64,000 nt of DNA from PALSA-555 sp963821325. Lineage in GTDB: Bacteria > Actinomycetota > Acidimicrobiia > IMCC26256 > PALSA-555. The stretch covers positions 372,001 through 436,000 of the forward strand of contig CAWGDC010000005.1 of assembly GCA_963821325.1 (NCBI GenBank), read 5' to 3'. The notes below the pieces were generated by a model. That model was not told where the DNA came from. It worked only from the letters and a program-made list of their open reading frames with translations, and ran no database searches. Of the stretch, positions 44,350-52,336 are shown piece after piece. The stretch's first letter is position 1, and each line of letters begins with the position of its first letter. The position numbers and the translations under genes were made by a program.

Positions 44350-45186
44350 TCAGCGCAGCCGCCACTCGACCCTCGTGCCGCTCTCGAAGGCCCGCTGCCC
44401 CTCGGCGATCGACGCCTGGTCGGTGCCGAGGCCGACGAACGCGTACCCGAGCGCGACCGCCTGCCGGTTCGACAGCTCGCGGGCCGCCCAGATGGCGCGC
44501 ACCGTGCCCTGAACGGCGAGCTGGGGCTGCGCCGCGATCGCGCCCGCGGCCCACGCCGCCGCGTCGTGGAGGTCACCGGCGGGGACGACCTCGGACACGA
44601 GGCCGATCTCGTAGGCCCGCCGGGCCGAGAGCCGCTCGTAGTTGCCGAGCAGCGACAGGCGCATGATCTCCCCGAACGGCATGCGGTCGTGCATGTGGAT
44701 CGGCTCGAACGCCGCGGTCATGCCGTAGGTGACGTGCGGGTCGAAGAACGTGGCGTGCTCCGCCGCGATGATGAACTCGACCTCGCCGAGCATGTAGAAC
44801 GCGCCGCCGCACGCCATGCCGTTCACCGCGGCGATCACCGGCTTCCAGAGATCGGAGCTCTTCGGTCCGATGTTGTCGCCCGGGTCGTTGAAGTGGAACG
44901 GGGTGCCGCCCCGCGACCCGACCACGTCGGCGTCGGTCGTGTCGTCGGTGTCGCCGCCCATCTGCTCCATGCGGTCGATGCCGGTGCAGAACGCCTTCTC
45001 GCCGGCGCCGGTGAGGACGACGCAGCGCACCGATTCGCGCCAGCGCAGCGTCCGCCAGCAGTCGTGCAGCTCGCGCTGCATCAGCGAGTTGAAGGCGTTG
45101 TGGCGCTCGGGTCGGTTCAGGGTGACCCAGGCGACGCCGTCACGCTCCTCGTACGCCAGGGTGGCGTAGTCGGGAAACGAGGCCAT
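44350..45186 (-). CDS. Enoyl-CoA hydratase/isomerase family protein
   Basis: A 278-residue crotonase-fold protein. VAWVTLNRPERHNAFNS starts the CoA-binding fold, VVLTGAGEKAFCTGIDR provides the first oxyanion region, and VIAAVNGMACGGAFYMLGEV the second (GGAF). DPHVTYGMTAAFEP holds the position of the second catalytic acid, here not a clear Glu, so it may not be a simple hydratase. ATG at 45186, 8 bases after the SDR stop. It is co-transcribed with the SDR at 45195 and the thiolase-like gene at 43156. Confidence 0.87.
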   Translation of the reverse strand: MASFPDYATLAYEERDGVAWVTLNRPERHNAFNSLMQRELHDCWRTLRWRESVRCVVLTGAGEKAFCTGIDRMEQMGGDTDDTTDADVVGSRGGTPFHFNDPGDNIGPKSSDLWKPVIAAVNGMACGGAFYMLGEVEFIIAAEHATFFDPHVTYGMTAAFEPIHMHDRMPFGEIMRLSLLGNYERLSARRAYEIGLVSEVVPAGDLHDAAAWAAGAIAAQPQLAVQGTVRAIWAARELSNRQAVALGYAFVGLGTDQASIAEGQRAFESGTRVEWRLR

Positions 45187-45194
45187 CGCGGCGG

Positions 45195-46130
45195 CTACCG
45201 CCGCCGCTGGGCGTCGATGCCGGGGTTGGCGGTGTGGAAGGCGTACCGCCCGAGGATGTGGCCGACCTGGGCCGGGTCCCACTGCGTCGGCTGGCCGTCC
45301 TGGTCGGTGGCGAAGAACTCCTCGCCCATCCGCCACGGCTCGTAGACGCACAGCGAGTTGCCGACCATCCGCAGCACCTGGCCGGTGACCGGCTTCGAGT
45401 CGTCCGACGCCAGCCACACGACCGCCGGCGCCGAGTTCCCCGGGTTCATGGCGTCGAAGGCCTCGTAGTCCTCGGGGTTCTTCACCACCACGTCGGAGCG
45501 GGCCTGGCCGACCATGCGGGTGAACCCGCCGGGGCCGATGCAGTTGGCCCGGACCCCGTAGCGCGACAGCTCCAGGCTGGCGATGATCGTCATCGCCGCG
45601 ATCCCGGCCTTCGCCGCGCCGTAGTTGATCTGGCTCGCCTGGCCTTGCAGGCCGGCGCTCGACACCGTGTTCACGATCGAGGCGCTCGGCTGACGCCCCT
45701 CCTTCGACTCGGCCCGCCAGTACACCGACGCGTGATGCATCGTGTTCCAGGCGCCGTAGACGTGGACCTTCAGCACGACATCGAAGTCCTCGGGCGACAT
45801 GGTGAACATCATCCGGTCGCGCAGCACCCCGGCGTTGTTGACGAGGACGTCGAGGCCACCGAACTGGTCGATCGCGGTGTGGACGATCCGCTGCGCGCCG
45901 TCGAAGTCGGCGACGCTGTCGTAGTTCGCGACGGCCTCGCCGCCACGCCCCTTGATGACGTCGACGACCTGGTCGGCCACCTTCTGGTCGCTGCCGTCGC
46001 CGGTCACGGACCCCCCGAGGTCGTTCACGACGACACGGGCGCCGTGGTCGGCGAGCAGGATCGCCTCACCGCGCCCCACGCCGTTCCCGGCGCCGGTCAC
46101 GACCGCCACCTTCCCGTCGAGCAACCCCAT
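45195..46130 (-). CDS. SDR of the HSD4/multifunctional-enzyme type (3-hydroxyacyl-CoA dehydrogenase-like)
   Basis: A 311-residue SDR. VVTGAGNGVGRGEA is the nucleotide motif, VVVNDLGGSVTGDG is the characteristic insert of the 17-beta-HSD4/MFE-2 group, NNAGVLRDRMMFTMSPEDFD follows, and the catalytic segment is INYGAAKAGIAAM (Tyr, Lys). Such proteins oxidise 3-hydroxyacyl-CoAs of branched or sterol side chains. ATG at 46130. It shares a divergent promoter with the MaoC gene at 46231, where a TGAC-N6-GTCA palindrome lies, which pairs a dehydrogenase with a hydratase. Confidence 0.88.
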   Translation of the reverse strand: MGLLDGKVAVVTGAGNGVGRGEAILLADHGARVVVNDLGGSVTGDGSDQKVADQVVDVIKGRGGEAVANYDSVADFDGAQRIVHTAIDQFGGLDVLVNNAGVLRDRMMFTMSPEDFDVVLKVHVYGAWNTMHHASVYWRAESKEGRQPSASIVNTVSSAGLQGQASQINYGAAKAGIAAMTIIASLELSRYGVRANCIGPGGFTRMVGQARSDVVVKNPEDYEAFDAMNPGNSAPAVVWLASDDSKPVTGQVLRMVGNSLCVYEPWRMGEEFFATDQDGQPTQWDPAQVGHILGRYAFHTANPGIDAQRRR

Positions 46131-46159
46131 TTGCGAGCCCTTCCCGCTTCGTTGGAAAC

Positions 46160-46182
46160 TGACGCCGGCGTCACCGTATCGC
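46160..46182. promoter_or_regulatory. TGAC-N6-GTCA operator (TGACGCCGGCGTCA) in a divergent promoter
   Basis: TGACGCCGGCGTCA at 46160-46173 is a perfect 14-bp palindrome, followed after 3 bases by TATCGC (46177-46182), a weak -10 candidate for the MaoC-SDR operon. The identical 14-mer occurs again at 49940-49953. It lies in the 100-base region between the SDR (45195-46130) and MaoC genes. Confidence 0.65.
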
Positions 46183-46230
46183 GCCGTCCGACGCGCCGGT
46201 CAACCGCGCGCGTGAACCAGGGGAGCAGGC

Positions 46231-46734
46231 ATGGCCGTGGACCGCAGCATCGTCGGCAAGCCGACCGCGGCGAACAAGGTGCGGATCGAGCGCGGCCCCG
46301 TGAGCTTCTTCGCGGCCGCCGTCCTCGACGACAACCCGGTGTACCGCGACCCGGCGGCGGCGCGCGCCGCAGGCTTCGACTCGATGCCGGCGCCCCCGAC
46401 GTTCTCCTTCGCGATGCAGCACATGGGCCGCTGGGAGGAGGAGCAGCCGCCCGACCCGACGAAGGGCGCGAACCCGATGCACGGCGTGATGGGCGAGCTC
46501 TACGGCAAGGGCGCGCTGATCTTGCACGGCGAGCAGGAGTTCACCTACCACCGGCCGATCGTCGTCGGCGACGTCCTCGCCGGTGAAGGCAAGGTCGTCG
46601 ACATCTACGAGCGCGAGACCGACAACGCCGTGATGACGTTCGTCGTCGTCGAGACCGAGTGGAAGGACGACCGGACGAAGGAGCCGGTCGTGACCGAGCG
46701 GTTCAACCTGATCGGCCGGACCCGCAAGGGCTGA
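46231..46734 (+). CDS. MaoC/FAS1-type hot-dog hydratase-like protein
   Basis: A 167-residue hot-dog protein paralogous to the one at 18050. It shows VRIERGPVSFFAAAVLDDNP, MPAPPTFSFAMQHMGRWEEE, LILHGEQEFTYHRPIVVGDV and VVVETEWKDDRTKEPVV. As a FAS1_DH_region-type unit it would be part of a (possibly heteromeric) enoyl-CoA hydratase. ATG at 46231 has GGGGAG upstream. It is first in an operon with the SDR at 46761 and divergent from the HSD4-type SDR. Confidence 0.83.
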   Translation: MAVDRSIVGKPTAANKVRIERGPVSFFAAAVLDDNPVYRDPAAARAAGFDSMPAPPTFSFAMQHMGRWEEEQPPDPTKGANPMHGVMGELYGKGALILHGEQEFTYHRPIVVGDVLAGEGKVVDIYERETDNAVMTFVVVETEWKDDRTKEPVVTERFNLIGRTRKG

Positions 46735-46760
46735 GTCGGTCCAGCACGCAGGAGGGGCAC

Positions 46761-47537
46761 ATGGGACGGCTCGACGACCGGGTCGCGGTGATCACCGGCG
46801 CCGGGCAGGGCATCGGCTTGGCCTACGCCGAGCGGTTCCTGCAGGAGGGCGCCAAGGTCGTGGTCGCCGAGATCAACGAGGACCGGGCCCGCTCCGCGAT
46901 GCAGCACCTCGACGGGAAGGGCGAGGTGGAGTTCGTCCCGACCGACATCTCGAAGGAGGACTCGGCGCTCGAGTGCGCCAAGCAGACGAAGGCCCGCTTC
47001 GGGAAGCTCGACATCCTGATCAACAACGCGGCGCTGTACTACGACATCGACAACGCCCGTAACGACTTCGAGTACCTCCAGCGCGTGTTCTCGGTGAACC
47101 TGCACGGCGCGTGGCTGATGGCCCGGGCCTGCGCTCCCCACATGGTCGAGGGCCGCTGGGGCCGCATCATCAACCAGTCGTCCGGCGCGGCGTACATGTA
47201 CACGATGGCCCCGCCCGGCGACTTCCAGGAGGTCGGCGCGTTCACGTACAGCCAGACGAAGTGGGGGATCGTCGGGCTGACGAAGTTCCTCGCCGGTCAG
47301 CTGGGCCAGTACAACATCACGGTGAACTGCATCGCGCCGGGGGTCACGATGACCGAGGCGACGAAGAAGATCGTGCCCGACACCATGATCGACATGCTCC
47401 CGATGATGAGCGCGATGAAGCGCACCCTCGACGCGTGGGACCTCACCGGCACGGCGCTGTTCTTCGCCAGCGACGACGCCGAGCTCGTGACGGGCCAGAC
47501 CCTCTGCGTCGACGGGGGCGTCAGCATGCCGGCCTGA
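46761..47537 (+). CDS. SDR family oxidoreductase
   Basis: A 258-residue short-chain dehydrogenase. TGAGQGIG is near residue 13, VVVAEINEDRA follows beta-2 (acidic, NAD type), NNAALYYDID near 87, the catalytic Ser in IINQSSGAAYMYTM, and YSQTKWG (Tyr, Lys) near 158. The C-terminus reads ELVTGQTLCVDGGVSMPA. ATG at 46761 is preceded by GGAGGGG. It is second in the MaoC operon and likely oxidises the 3-hydroxyacyl-CoA made by hydration. Confidence 0.88.
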   Translation: MGRLDDRVAVITGAGQGIGLAYAERFLQEGAKVVVAEINEDRARSAMQHLDGKGEVEFVPTDISKEDSALECAKQTKARFGKLDILINNAALYYDIDNARNDFEYLQRVFSVNLHGAWLMARACAPHMVEGRWGRIINQSSGAAYMYTMAPPGDFQEVGAFTYSQTKWGIVGLTKFLAGQLGQYNITVNCIAPGVTMTEATKKIVPDTMIDMLPMMSAMKRTLDAWDLTGTALFFASDDAELVTGQTLCVDGGVSMPA

Positions 47538-47546
47538 CCGGCCGGG

Positions 47547-49889
47547 TCACTCGACGGCGCCGCGCGCCCGCAACTCGTCCTGGGCCTCGGCGGACAGACC
47601 GAGCACCTCGCCCAGCACCCAGTCGTTGTCCTGCCCGATGGTCGGGCCGGCGCGGCGGTACCCCGCCGGGCTGTCCGAGAACCGGAACCCGTTGTGCTCG
47701 TACAGGCCGGGACCCATCACCGGGTGGACCAGCGGCACGAAGTGCTCCCGCGCCGCGACCTGCGGGTCGTCGTGGACGTCACCGAAGTCCTCGACCGGGA
47801 CCGCCTCGATCCCGAGGGGCTGCAGCTCGGCGCACACGTCGGCCCGGGCGCGCGTCGCGGTCCACGCCGCGACCGCGGCCTCGACCTCGTCGATGCGGGC
47901 CTGTCGGGCGGGCAGCGTGGCCAGGGCCGGGTCGTCGAGCCCGACGCGGGGGGCGAGCGCCGCCCAGGCCGTGTCGTCCCACGCCGCGATCGCCACCCAG
48001 CGGTCGTCGACGTCGCCCTCGGGCGAGCAGGGGAACGCGCCGTGGGGGACGGCCCGCGCCGAGCGGTTCCCGTCGCGGGTGCCGACGATCCCGGTGCGCT
48101 GGTAGGCGACGAGCCAAGGGGAGAGGGCGTAGACGCCGGTCTCGACCTGCGACACGTCGAGGTACACGCCGCGGCCGGTGCGGCGGCGGTACGTGAGGCC
48201 GGCGGCGAGCGCGGTGGCGACGAAGCGGGGGGCCAGGGAGTCGGTGATCGTGGCGTGCGGACCGACCGGCGCCCGGTCGGGCCAGCCGGTGAGCCAGTTG
48301 AAGCCGGACAGCGCGGCGCCTTGGCCGCCGAAGCCCGGGTAGTCCTTGTGCGGCCCGGTCTGGCCGTTCAGGCAGGCGCTCACCATCACGAGGTCGGGAC
48401 GGTGCGCGACGAGCGTGTCGTAGTCCAGGCCGAAGCCCTTCATGGCGCGTGGCGCGTAGTTCTCGGCGACGGCGTCGGCCCACTCGGTCACGAGGCGCAC
48501 CACGAGCTCGACCGCCGCCGGCTCCTTCAGGTTCAGCGCCACGTTGCGCTTCCCGACGTTCAACGCGTCGTACATCGGCGCGCCTTCGAGGCCGTGCGCG
48601 TTGTCCGGGCCGAGCGCGTAGACGCGCAGGAAGTCCGGGCGGCTGCGCGACTCGACGCGCAGCACGGTGGCGCCGTGCTCGACGAAGTAGCGGGCCGCGA
48701 TCGGCCCCGCGGCGCCCGAGCCGAACTCGAGGATCCGCACCCCGTCCCACGCGCCCGCCGACGGGTCCGACGCGACGGTCACGCGAGCCGGCCGGGACGA
48801 CCACGACGCGTCGCCGCCGCCCGGGCGGGCCGGCGCCGCGCCGCGAGGCGTGACGGGCGCGACGTCCCCGTCGGCGTCGCGGGGGTGCACGAAGGACCCG
48901 GGGAGGGTCACGCCGTCGAGCGTGGTGAAGTAGCCGCGGGCGGCGAGCTGCTCGCTGTCGAGGATCTCCGGCGGCGAGTTCGCGGGGGCCAGCATGAGGT
49001 TCGTGCGATACGCCACCTCGTAGAGGTCGCGCATCGTCCGACCCGCGAAGTACTCGGCGATCGGCGCCTCGACGGCGCGCAGGACCGCGTCGTCGGCCGT
49101 GTTCGGCGACCACGTCGACCAGTCCTGGGCCTCGAGCGCTGACGCGTCGACGCCGGACTCGCCGACGAGGCGGGTGATCAGCTCCAGGCTCGGCACGCGG
49201 GCCTTCCCGCCCCGAAGCCCGAAGGAGACCCACCCGTCCTTCGTCGGCCAGATCTCACGCGTGCGGCCGATGTTGGCGCCCCGGCGCTCGCCGCGGAACC
49301 CCGACTGGGCGAAGCGGCCGGGCGCGCCCATGTTGGCGCTGAACACCGTCTCTTGCATCGAGACGTCCACCCGCTGCGGTCGCCCCGACCAGAGCGCGGT
49401 GATCGCCGCGAACGCGGCCTCGGGGCCGGTGTGTCCGTAGCCGGACGGCTCGGTGCAGCGCACCGGGGCCCGGTCGGGGTCACCCGTGGAGAACATGTTG
49501 GCGCTCGCGGCCATGACGCCCAGGTCCGACGCCTGCCACTCGGCCCGGGGCCCCGACGCGCCGAACGGGGTGACCAGCACCCACACCGAGTCCGGCGCGC
49601 GCGACGGGTCGACGTCGAGCGTTCCCGGGAAGCCGGGCGTGGCGACGACGACGTCGGCACCGGCGAGCAGCTCGGCGAGGGCGGCGTCCTCGGGGCCGGT
49701 GACCACGACGCTGCGCTTCCCGGCGGCCCACGCGGCGAAGCGGTCCGGTTGGTCGCGCAGCGGATGCCCGTCGGGCGGCTCGACGAGGACGACGTCGGCG
49801 CCAAGGTCGGCGAGGATGCGCCCGGTCATGGCGGCCGGTTCGCCCGCCAGGTCGACGACCCGGACGCCGTCGAGCAAGGCCGTGGGCAC
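47547..49889 (-). CDS. Tandem-domain class III CoA-transferase
   Basis: A 780-residue protein with two CaiB/BaiF domains. Domain 1 (about 1-365) opens LLDGVRVVDLAGEPAAMTGR and ILADLGADVVLVEPPDG. Domain 2 (about 375-780) opens WDGVRILEFGSGAAGPIAAR. At the positions of the catalytic Asp, both domains have Glu: E180 in SMQETVF and E583 in SQVETGVY. Single-domain family members dimerise as interlocked rings, so a tandem protein may form that ring within one chain. ATG at 49889. Its divergent promoter with the amidohydrolase at 49993 carries the TGAC-N6-GTCA palindrome. Confidence 0.9.
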   Translation of the reverse strand: MPTALLDGVRVVDLAGEPAAMTGRILADLGADVVLVEPPDGHPLRDQPDRFAAWAAGKRSVVVTGPEDAALAELLAGADVVVATPGFPGTLDVDPSRAPDSVWVLVTPFGASGPRAEWQASDLGVMAASANMFSTGDPDRAPVRCTEPSGYGHTGPEAAFAAITALWSGRPQRVDVSMQETVFSANMGAPGRFAQSGFRGERRGANIGRTREIWPTKDGWVSFGLRGGKARVPSLELITRLVGESGVDASALEAQDWSTWSPNTADDAVLRAVEAPIAEYFAGRTMRDLYEVAYRTNLMLAPANSPPEILDSEQLAARGYFTTLDGVTLPGSFVHPRDADGDVAPVTPRGAAPARPGGGDASWSSRPARVTVASDPSAGAWDGVRILEFGSGAAGPIAARYFVEHGATVLRVESRSRPDFLRVYALGPDNAHGLEGAPMYDALNVGKRNVALNLKEPAAVELVVRLVTEWADAVAENYAPRAMKGFGLDYDTLVAHRPDLVMVSACLNGQTGPHKDYPGFGGQGAALSGFNWLTGWPDRAPVGPHATITDSLAPRFVATALAAGLTYRRRTGRGVYLDVSQVETGVYALSPWLVAYQRTGIVGTRDGNRSARAVPHGAFPCSPEGDVDDRWVAIAAWDDTAWAALAPRVGLDDPALATLPARQARIDEVEAAVAAWTATRARADVCAELQPLGIEAVPVEDFGDVHDDPQVAAREHFVPLVHPVMGPGLYEHNGFRFSDSPAGYRRAGPTIGQDNDWVLGEVLGLSAEAQDELRARGAVE

Positions 49890-49938
49890 GTGTCCTCCTG
49901 CGAGCGGCGGCGCGGCGCCCGGCAGGCACAGGCTGTCC

Positions 49939-49962
49939 CTGACGCCGGCGTCAGCCTACTCT
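49939..49962. promoter_or_regulatory. TGAC-N6-GTCA operator (CTGACGCCGGCGTCAG) plus -10 box
   Basis: CTGACGCCGGCGTCAG (49939-49954) is a perfect 16-bp palindrome containing the same 14-mer as at 46160. It is followed after its GTCA by 3 bases and then TACTCT (49957-49962), a good -10 candidate for the amidohydrolase at 49993. It lies between two divergent genes, as the other copies do. Confidence 0.68.
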
Positions 49963-49992
49963 TGGGCGGCCACGCCCCACCTGGAGGAGCCA

Positions 49993-51159
49993 ATGTCTGA
50001 GGTCCGCGTCGTCGACGCCGACTGCCACATCCTCGAGCCCCCCGACATCTGGCAGAACTGGCTGCCGGAGCGGTACCAGGAGAAGGCGCCGAAGCTCGTG
50101 CAGGACCCCGCGGGGGGCGACGCCTGGCTCACCGCGGTCGGCGGCCAAGCCGACCCGATCGGCCTCGTGTCCACCCCGGGGATGGCGTGGGACAAGTTCC
50201 GCTGGTTCGGCGTGACCTACGACGAGGCGCGGGCCGGCTGCTACAACGGCGCCGAGCGCCTGAAGGACATGGACCGCGACGGCGTCTGGGCCGAGGTGCT
50301 CTACCCGCCGCAGCGCACGATCAGCCACTTCCTCGGCGACGACGACGACGACTTCGTGCTCGCCGGCATCGACGCGTACAACAACTTCCTCTTCGACGAG
50401 TTCTGCGCGCCCGACCCGACCCGGCTCATCGGGCTCGCGCAGATGCCGTCCCTCGGCGTGGACCAGGCCATCGACGCCCTGCGCAAGTCGAAGGCGCGTG
50501 GCGCGCACGGCGTCGTCATCTCCAACTGGCCGGCCGGCGGCGAGAGCCTCTCCGCCGAGGACGACCCGTTCTGGGCCGCGGCGGTCGACGAGGGCATCCC
50601 CGTGGCGGTGCACATCAACATCGTGAGCCGCAAGCAGCGAGCCGCGCAGCGCAAGGCCGCGGCGAAGAGCGGCAACGCGCTCTACGACATGTCGAGCGAG
50701 GCCACCCGCGCCAAGGCGATCGGGGGGATGAGCCACGTCTTCTCGATGTGCGCGAGCAGCATCACCCAGATGATCTTCACCGGCGTGTTCGAGCGGTTCC
50801 CCGAGCTGCAGATGTGCTGGATCGAGACCGGTGTCGGCTGGATCCCGCACCTCATCGAATCGATCGACGACCGCTACTGGCGGAACCGGGTGTGGGGCGA
50901 CCTGCCCATCTCCCAGCCGCCCTCGGCGTACTGGTACCAGAACAACGCCGCGACGTTCATCACCGACCGGTCCGGCATCGCGCTGCGCCACGCCGCGGGC
51001 ATCGACAACATCATGTGGTCGAGCGACTACCCGCACCACGGCAACGACTGGCCGTACTCGCGGAAGGTCATCGAGGACACGATGGGGCACATCCCCAACG
51101 ACGAGAAGGCCAAGATCACCGGGGGCAACGCGGCCCGCATCTGGCACCTCGACCCCTGA
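49993..51159 (+). CDS. Amidohydrolase family 2 protein (TIM barrel)
   Basis: A 388-residue Amidohydro_2 enzyme. The N-terminal metal site is VVDADCHILEPPDIW, a His lies in IPVAVHINIVSRK, and the C-terminal Asp in NIMWSSDYPHHGNDWP. AERLKDMDRDGVWAEVLYPP is typical of the uncharacterised actinobacterial subgroup that sits among CoA genes. The ATG at 49993 is preceded by GGAGGAG. It is expressed from the operator-bearing promoter at 49939-49962. It may hydrolyse a ring or decarboxylate an intermediate. It is a paralogue of the amidohydrolase at 857-1988. Confidence 0.88.
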   Translation: MSEVRVVDADCHILEPPDIWQNWLPERYQEKAPKLVQDPAGGDAWLTAVGGQADPIGLVSTPGMAWDKFRWFGVTYDEARAGCYNGAERLKDMDRDGVWAEVLYPPQRTISHFLGDDDDDFVLAGIDAYNNFLFDEFCAPDPTRLIGLAQMPSLGVDQAIDALRKSKARGAHGVVISNWPAGGESLSAEDDPFWAAAVDEGIPVAVHINIVSRKQRAAQRKAAAKSGNALYDMSSEATRAKAIGGMSHVFSMCASSITQMIFTGVFERFPELQMCWIETGVGWIPHLIESIDDRYWRNRVWGDLPISQPPSAYWYQNNAATFITDRSGIALRHAAGIDNIMWSSDYPHHGNDWPYSRKVIEDTMGHIPNDEKAKITGGNAARIWHLDP

Positions 51160-51172
51160 GCCCACGCCGACA

Positions 51173-51201
51173 CCTCCCGGGCGGCTGACTCCGCCTGGAG
51201 G
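51173..51201. terminator. Imperfect convergent terminator hairpin
   Basis: CCTCC-cg-GGCGG, loop CTGACT, CCGCC-t-GGAGG: two 5-bp stems separated by a small internal loop. It lies between the ends of the amidohydrolase (51159) and the convergent MerR gene (51225). Confidence 0.5.
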
Positions 51202-51224
51202 ACGACGCGGGCCACCACGGTGGG

Positions 51225-51968
51225 TTACTGGGTCGGCGGCGAGCCGGGCTCCGGGCTGGGCAGGGCCCCGCGCTCGATCGCGTCGAGGGTCAGGCGCTGG
51301 ATCGTGCGGTGGTGGAGGTAGTCGACGAGACGGCGCATGAGCGGCAGCACGTCGCGTGTCGTCGCCGACGCCGCGGCCCGCAGCGACTCGAGCTCGCCCG
51401 GCGCCCACGCCGTCGTCCCGCCCGTGGCGAACAGGTCGAGCACCTCGGCCTGGATCCCCTCGACTCCAGTCGCGTAGATCTGGCCCAGCGCCAGGATGGC
51501 CTTCGTCGGCAGGCCGAGCCGGGCCAGCTCGCCCATCGTGCGCAGCAGCTCGAGGTCCTCGCTGTCGTACACGTCGCGCCCGTAATCGTGTGGGTCGCGC
51601 AGCAGCCCCGCGGCCTGCAGCGCCCCGCACAGCTCGGGGTCCACGCCCGCCCGCTCGACGAGCTCTGCGAGGTGGTAGCCGTGCCCCTCGCCGCGGTCGG
51701 CGAAGATCCCGTCGATCAGTTGCTCGCGGTTCTCGGCGAGCAGCACCCGGATGGCGGCGAGCGAGAAGCCGCGGCCCTGGAGGTCCCGGATGCGCTCGAG
51801 GCGCTCGAGGTGCGCCGGGCCGTACAGCTTGACCCGCCCGGCGCGTTCCCCCTCGGGGACGAGCCCTTCGCGCTGGTAGTAGCGCACCGTGTCGACCGTG
51901 ACGCCGCCCCGGTGGGCGAGGTCGTCGATGCGCCAGGGGCTGGTGGGGCTGGGGGCGTCGCTCGTCAT
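51225..51968 (-). CDS. MerR family transcriptional regulator
   Basis: A 247-residue regulator. The winged helix starts WRIDDLAHRGGVTVDTVRYY then QREGLVPEGERAGRVKLYGP, followed by HLERLERIRDLQGRGFSLAA and a long C-terminal helical domain of unknown ligand. It contains a second MerR-like segment (VDPELCGALQAAGLLRDP), as in some actinobacterial members with duplicated folds. ATG at 51968. About 60 bases upstream on the opposite strand is a MerR-type promoter with a 20-bp spacer and inverted repeats, which it probably regulates. Confidence 0.9.
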   Translation of the reverse strand: MTSDAPSPTSPWRIDDLAHRGGVTVDTVRYYQREGLVPEGERAGRVKLYGPAHLERLERIRDLQGRGFSLAAIRVLLAENREQLIDGIFADRGEGHGYHLAELVERAGVDPELCGALQAAGLLRDPHDYGRDVYDSEDLELLRTMGELARLGLPTKAILALGQIYATGVEGIQAEVLDLFATGGTTAWAPGELESLRAAASATTRDVLPLMRRLVDYLHHRTIQRLTLDAIERGALPSPEPGSPPTQ

Positions 51969-52029
51969 GGGGGAGGGCCAAAGGATGCCAGCCGCCGTGG
52001 GCGGCGGGCTGTGACTCGCGGCACACACC

Positions 52030-52077
52030 TTGACAGCGACTACCCTAAGAGTGGATACTCTCTGAGTCAAGACACTC
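52030..52077 (+). promoter_or_regulatory. MerR-type promoter with 20-bp spacer and two inverted repeats
   Basis: TTGACA (52030-52035) and TACTCT (52056-52061) are near-consensus boxes separated by 20 bp, the over-long spacing typical of MerR-activated promoters. The perfect repeat AGAGT-GGAT-ACTCT (52048-52061) overlaps the -10, and GAGT-N6-ACTC (52064-52077) follows. Transcription runs away from the MerR gene towards the 43-residue frame at 52117. Confidence 0.65.
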
Positions 52078-52116
52078 GACCTGGATCTGTCCGGGTGGAG
52101 AGCAAGGAGTAGCGAC

Positions 52117-52248
52117 ATGGCGACGAGCAAGCGAGACCGGGAGCGGGCGTTGGCGTGGATCGCCAACCAGCTCCACTGGGAGCGCACCCTGGCCAGCCTG
52201 CGCCGCGAGCCGGTGTCGGTCGACACCGGGGAGCGCCGGGCCGCCTGA
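52117..52248 (+). CDS. 43-residue basic protein downstream of a MerR-type promoter
   Basis: A short frame, ATG at 52117, with AAGGAG at 52104-52109 (7-base spacing) and a stop TGA at 52246-52248. The protein begins MATSKRDRERALAWIANQLH and ends SVDTGERRAA. It is rich in Arg, Glu and Ala and likely forms one amphipathic helix. There is no membrane segment or Cys. Upstream is the MerR-type promoter, downstream a hairpin terminator, so it looks like a complete monocistronic unit. No family is recognised. Possible roles are a small regulator or a partner of the MerR protein. Confidence 0.6.
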   Translation: MATSKRDRERALAWIANQLHWERTLASLRREPVSVDTGERRAA

Positions 52249-52268
52249 CGCGTCCCACGTTCTGATCT

Positions 52269-52296
52269 GGCGGCGGGTTCCCCCCGTCCCGCCGCC
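52269..52296 (+). terminator. Terminator hairpin after the 43-residue gene
   Basis: GGCGGCGGG (52269-52277), a 10-base loop, and CCCGCCGCC (52288-52296): a perfect 9-bp GC stem, 20 bases after the small gene's stop. Confidence 0.65.
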
Positions 52297-52310
52297 CGTG
52301 TGTCACTGGG

Positions 52311-52335
52311 CCCGGCCCTTCCCCCCAGGGCCGGG
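52311..52335 (-). terminator. Terminator hairpin at the end of the DUF35 operon
   Basis: CCCGGCCCT (52311-52319), a 7-base loop with a C-run, and AGGGCCGGG (52327-52335): a perfect 9-bp stem 2 bases beyond the stop of the convergent DUF35 gene. Together with the hairpin at 52269 it separates two converging transcription units. Confidence 0.65.
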
Positions 52336-52336
52336 T

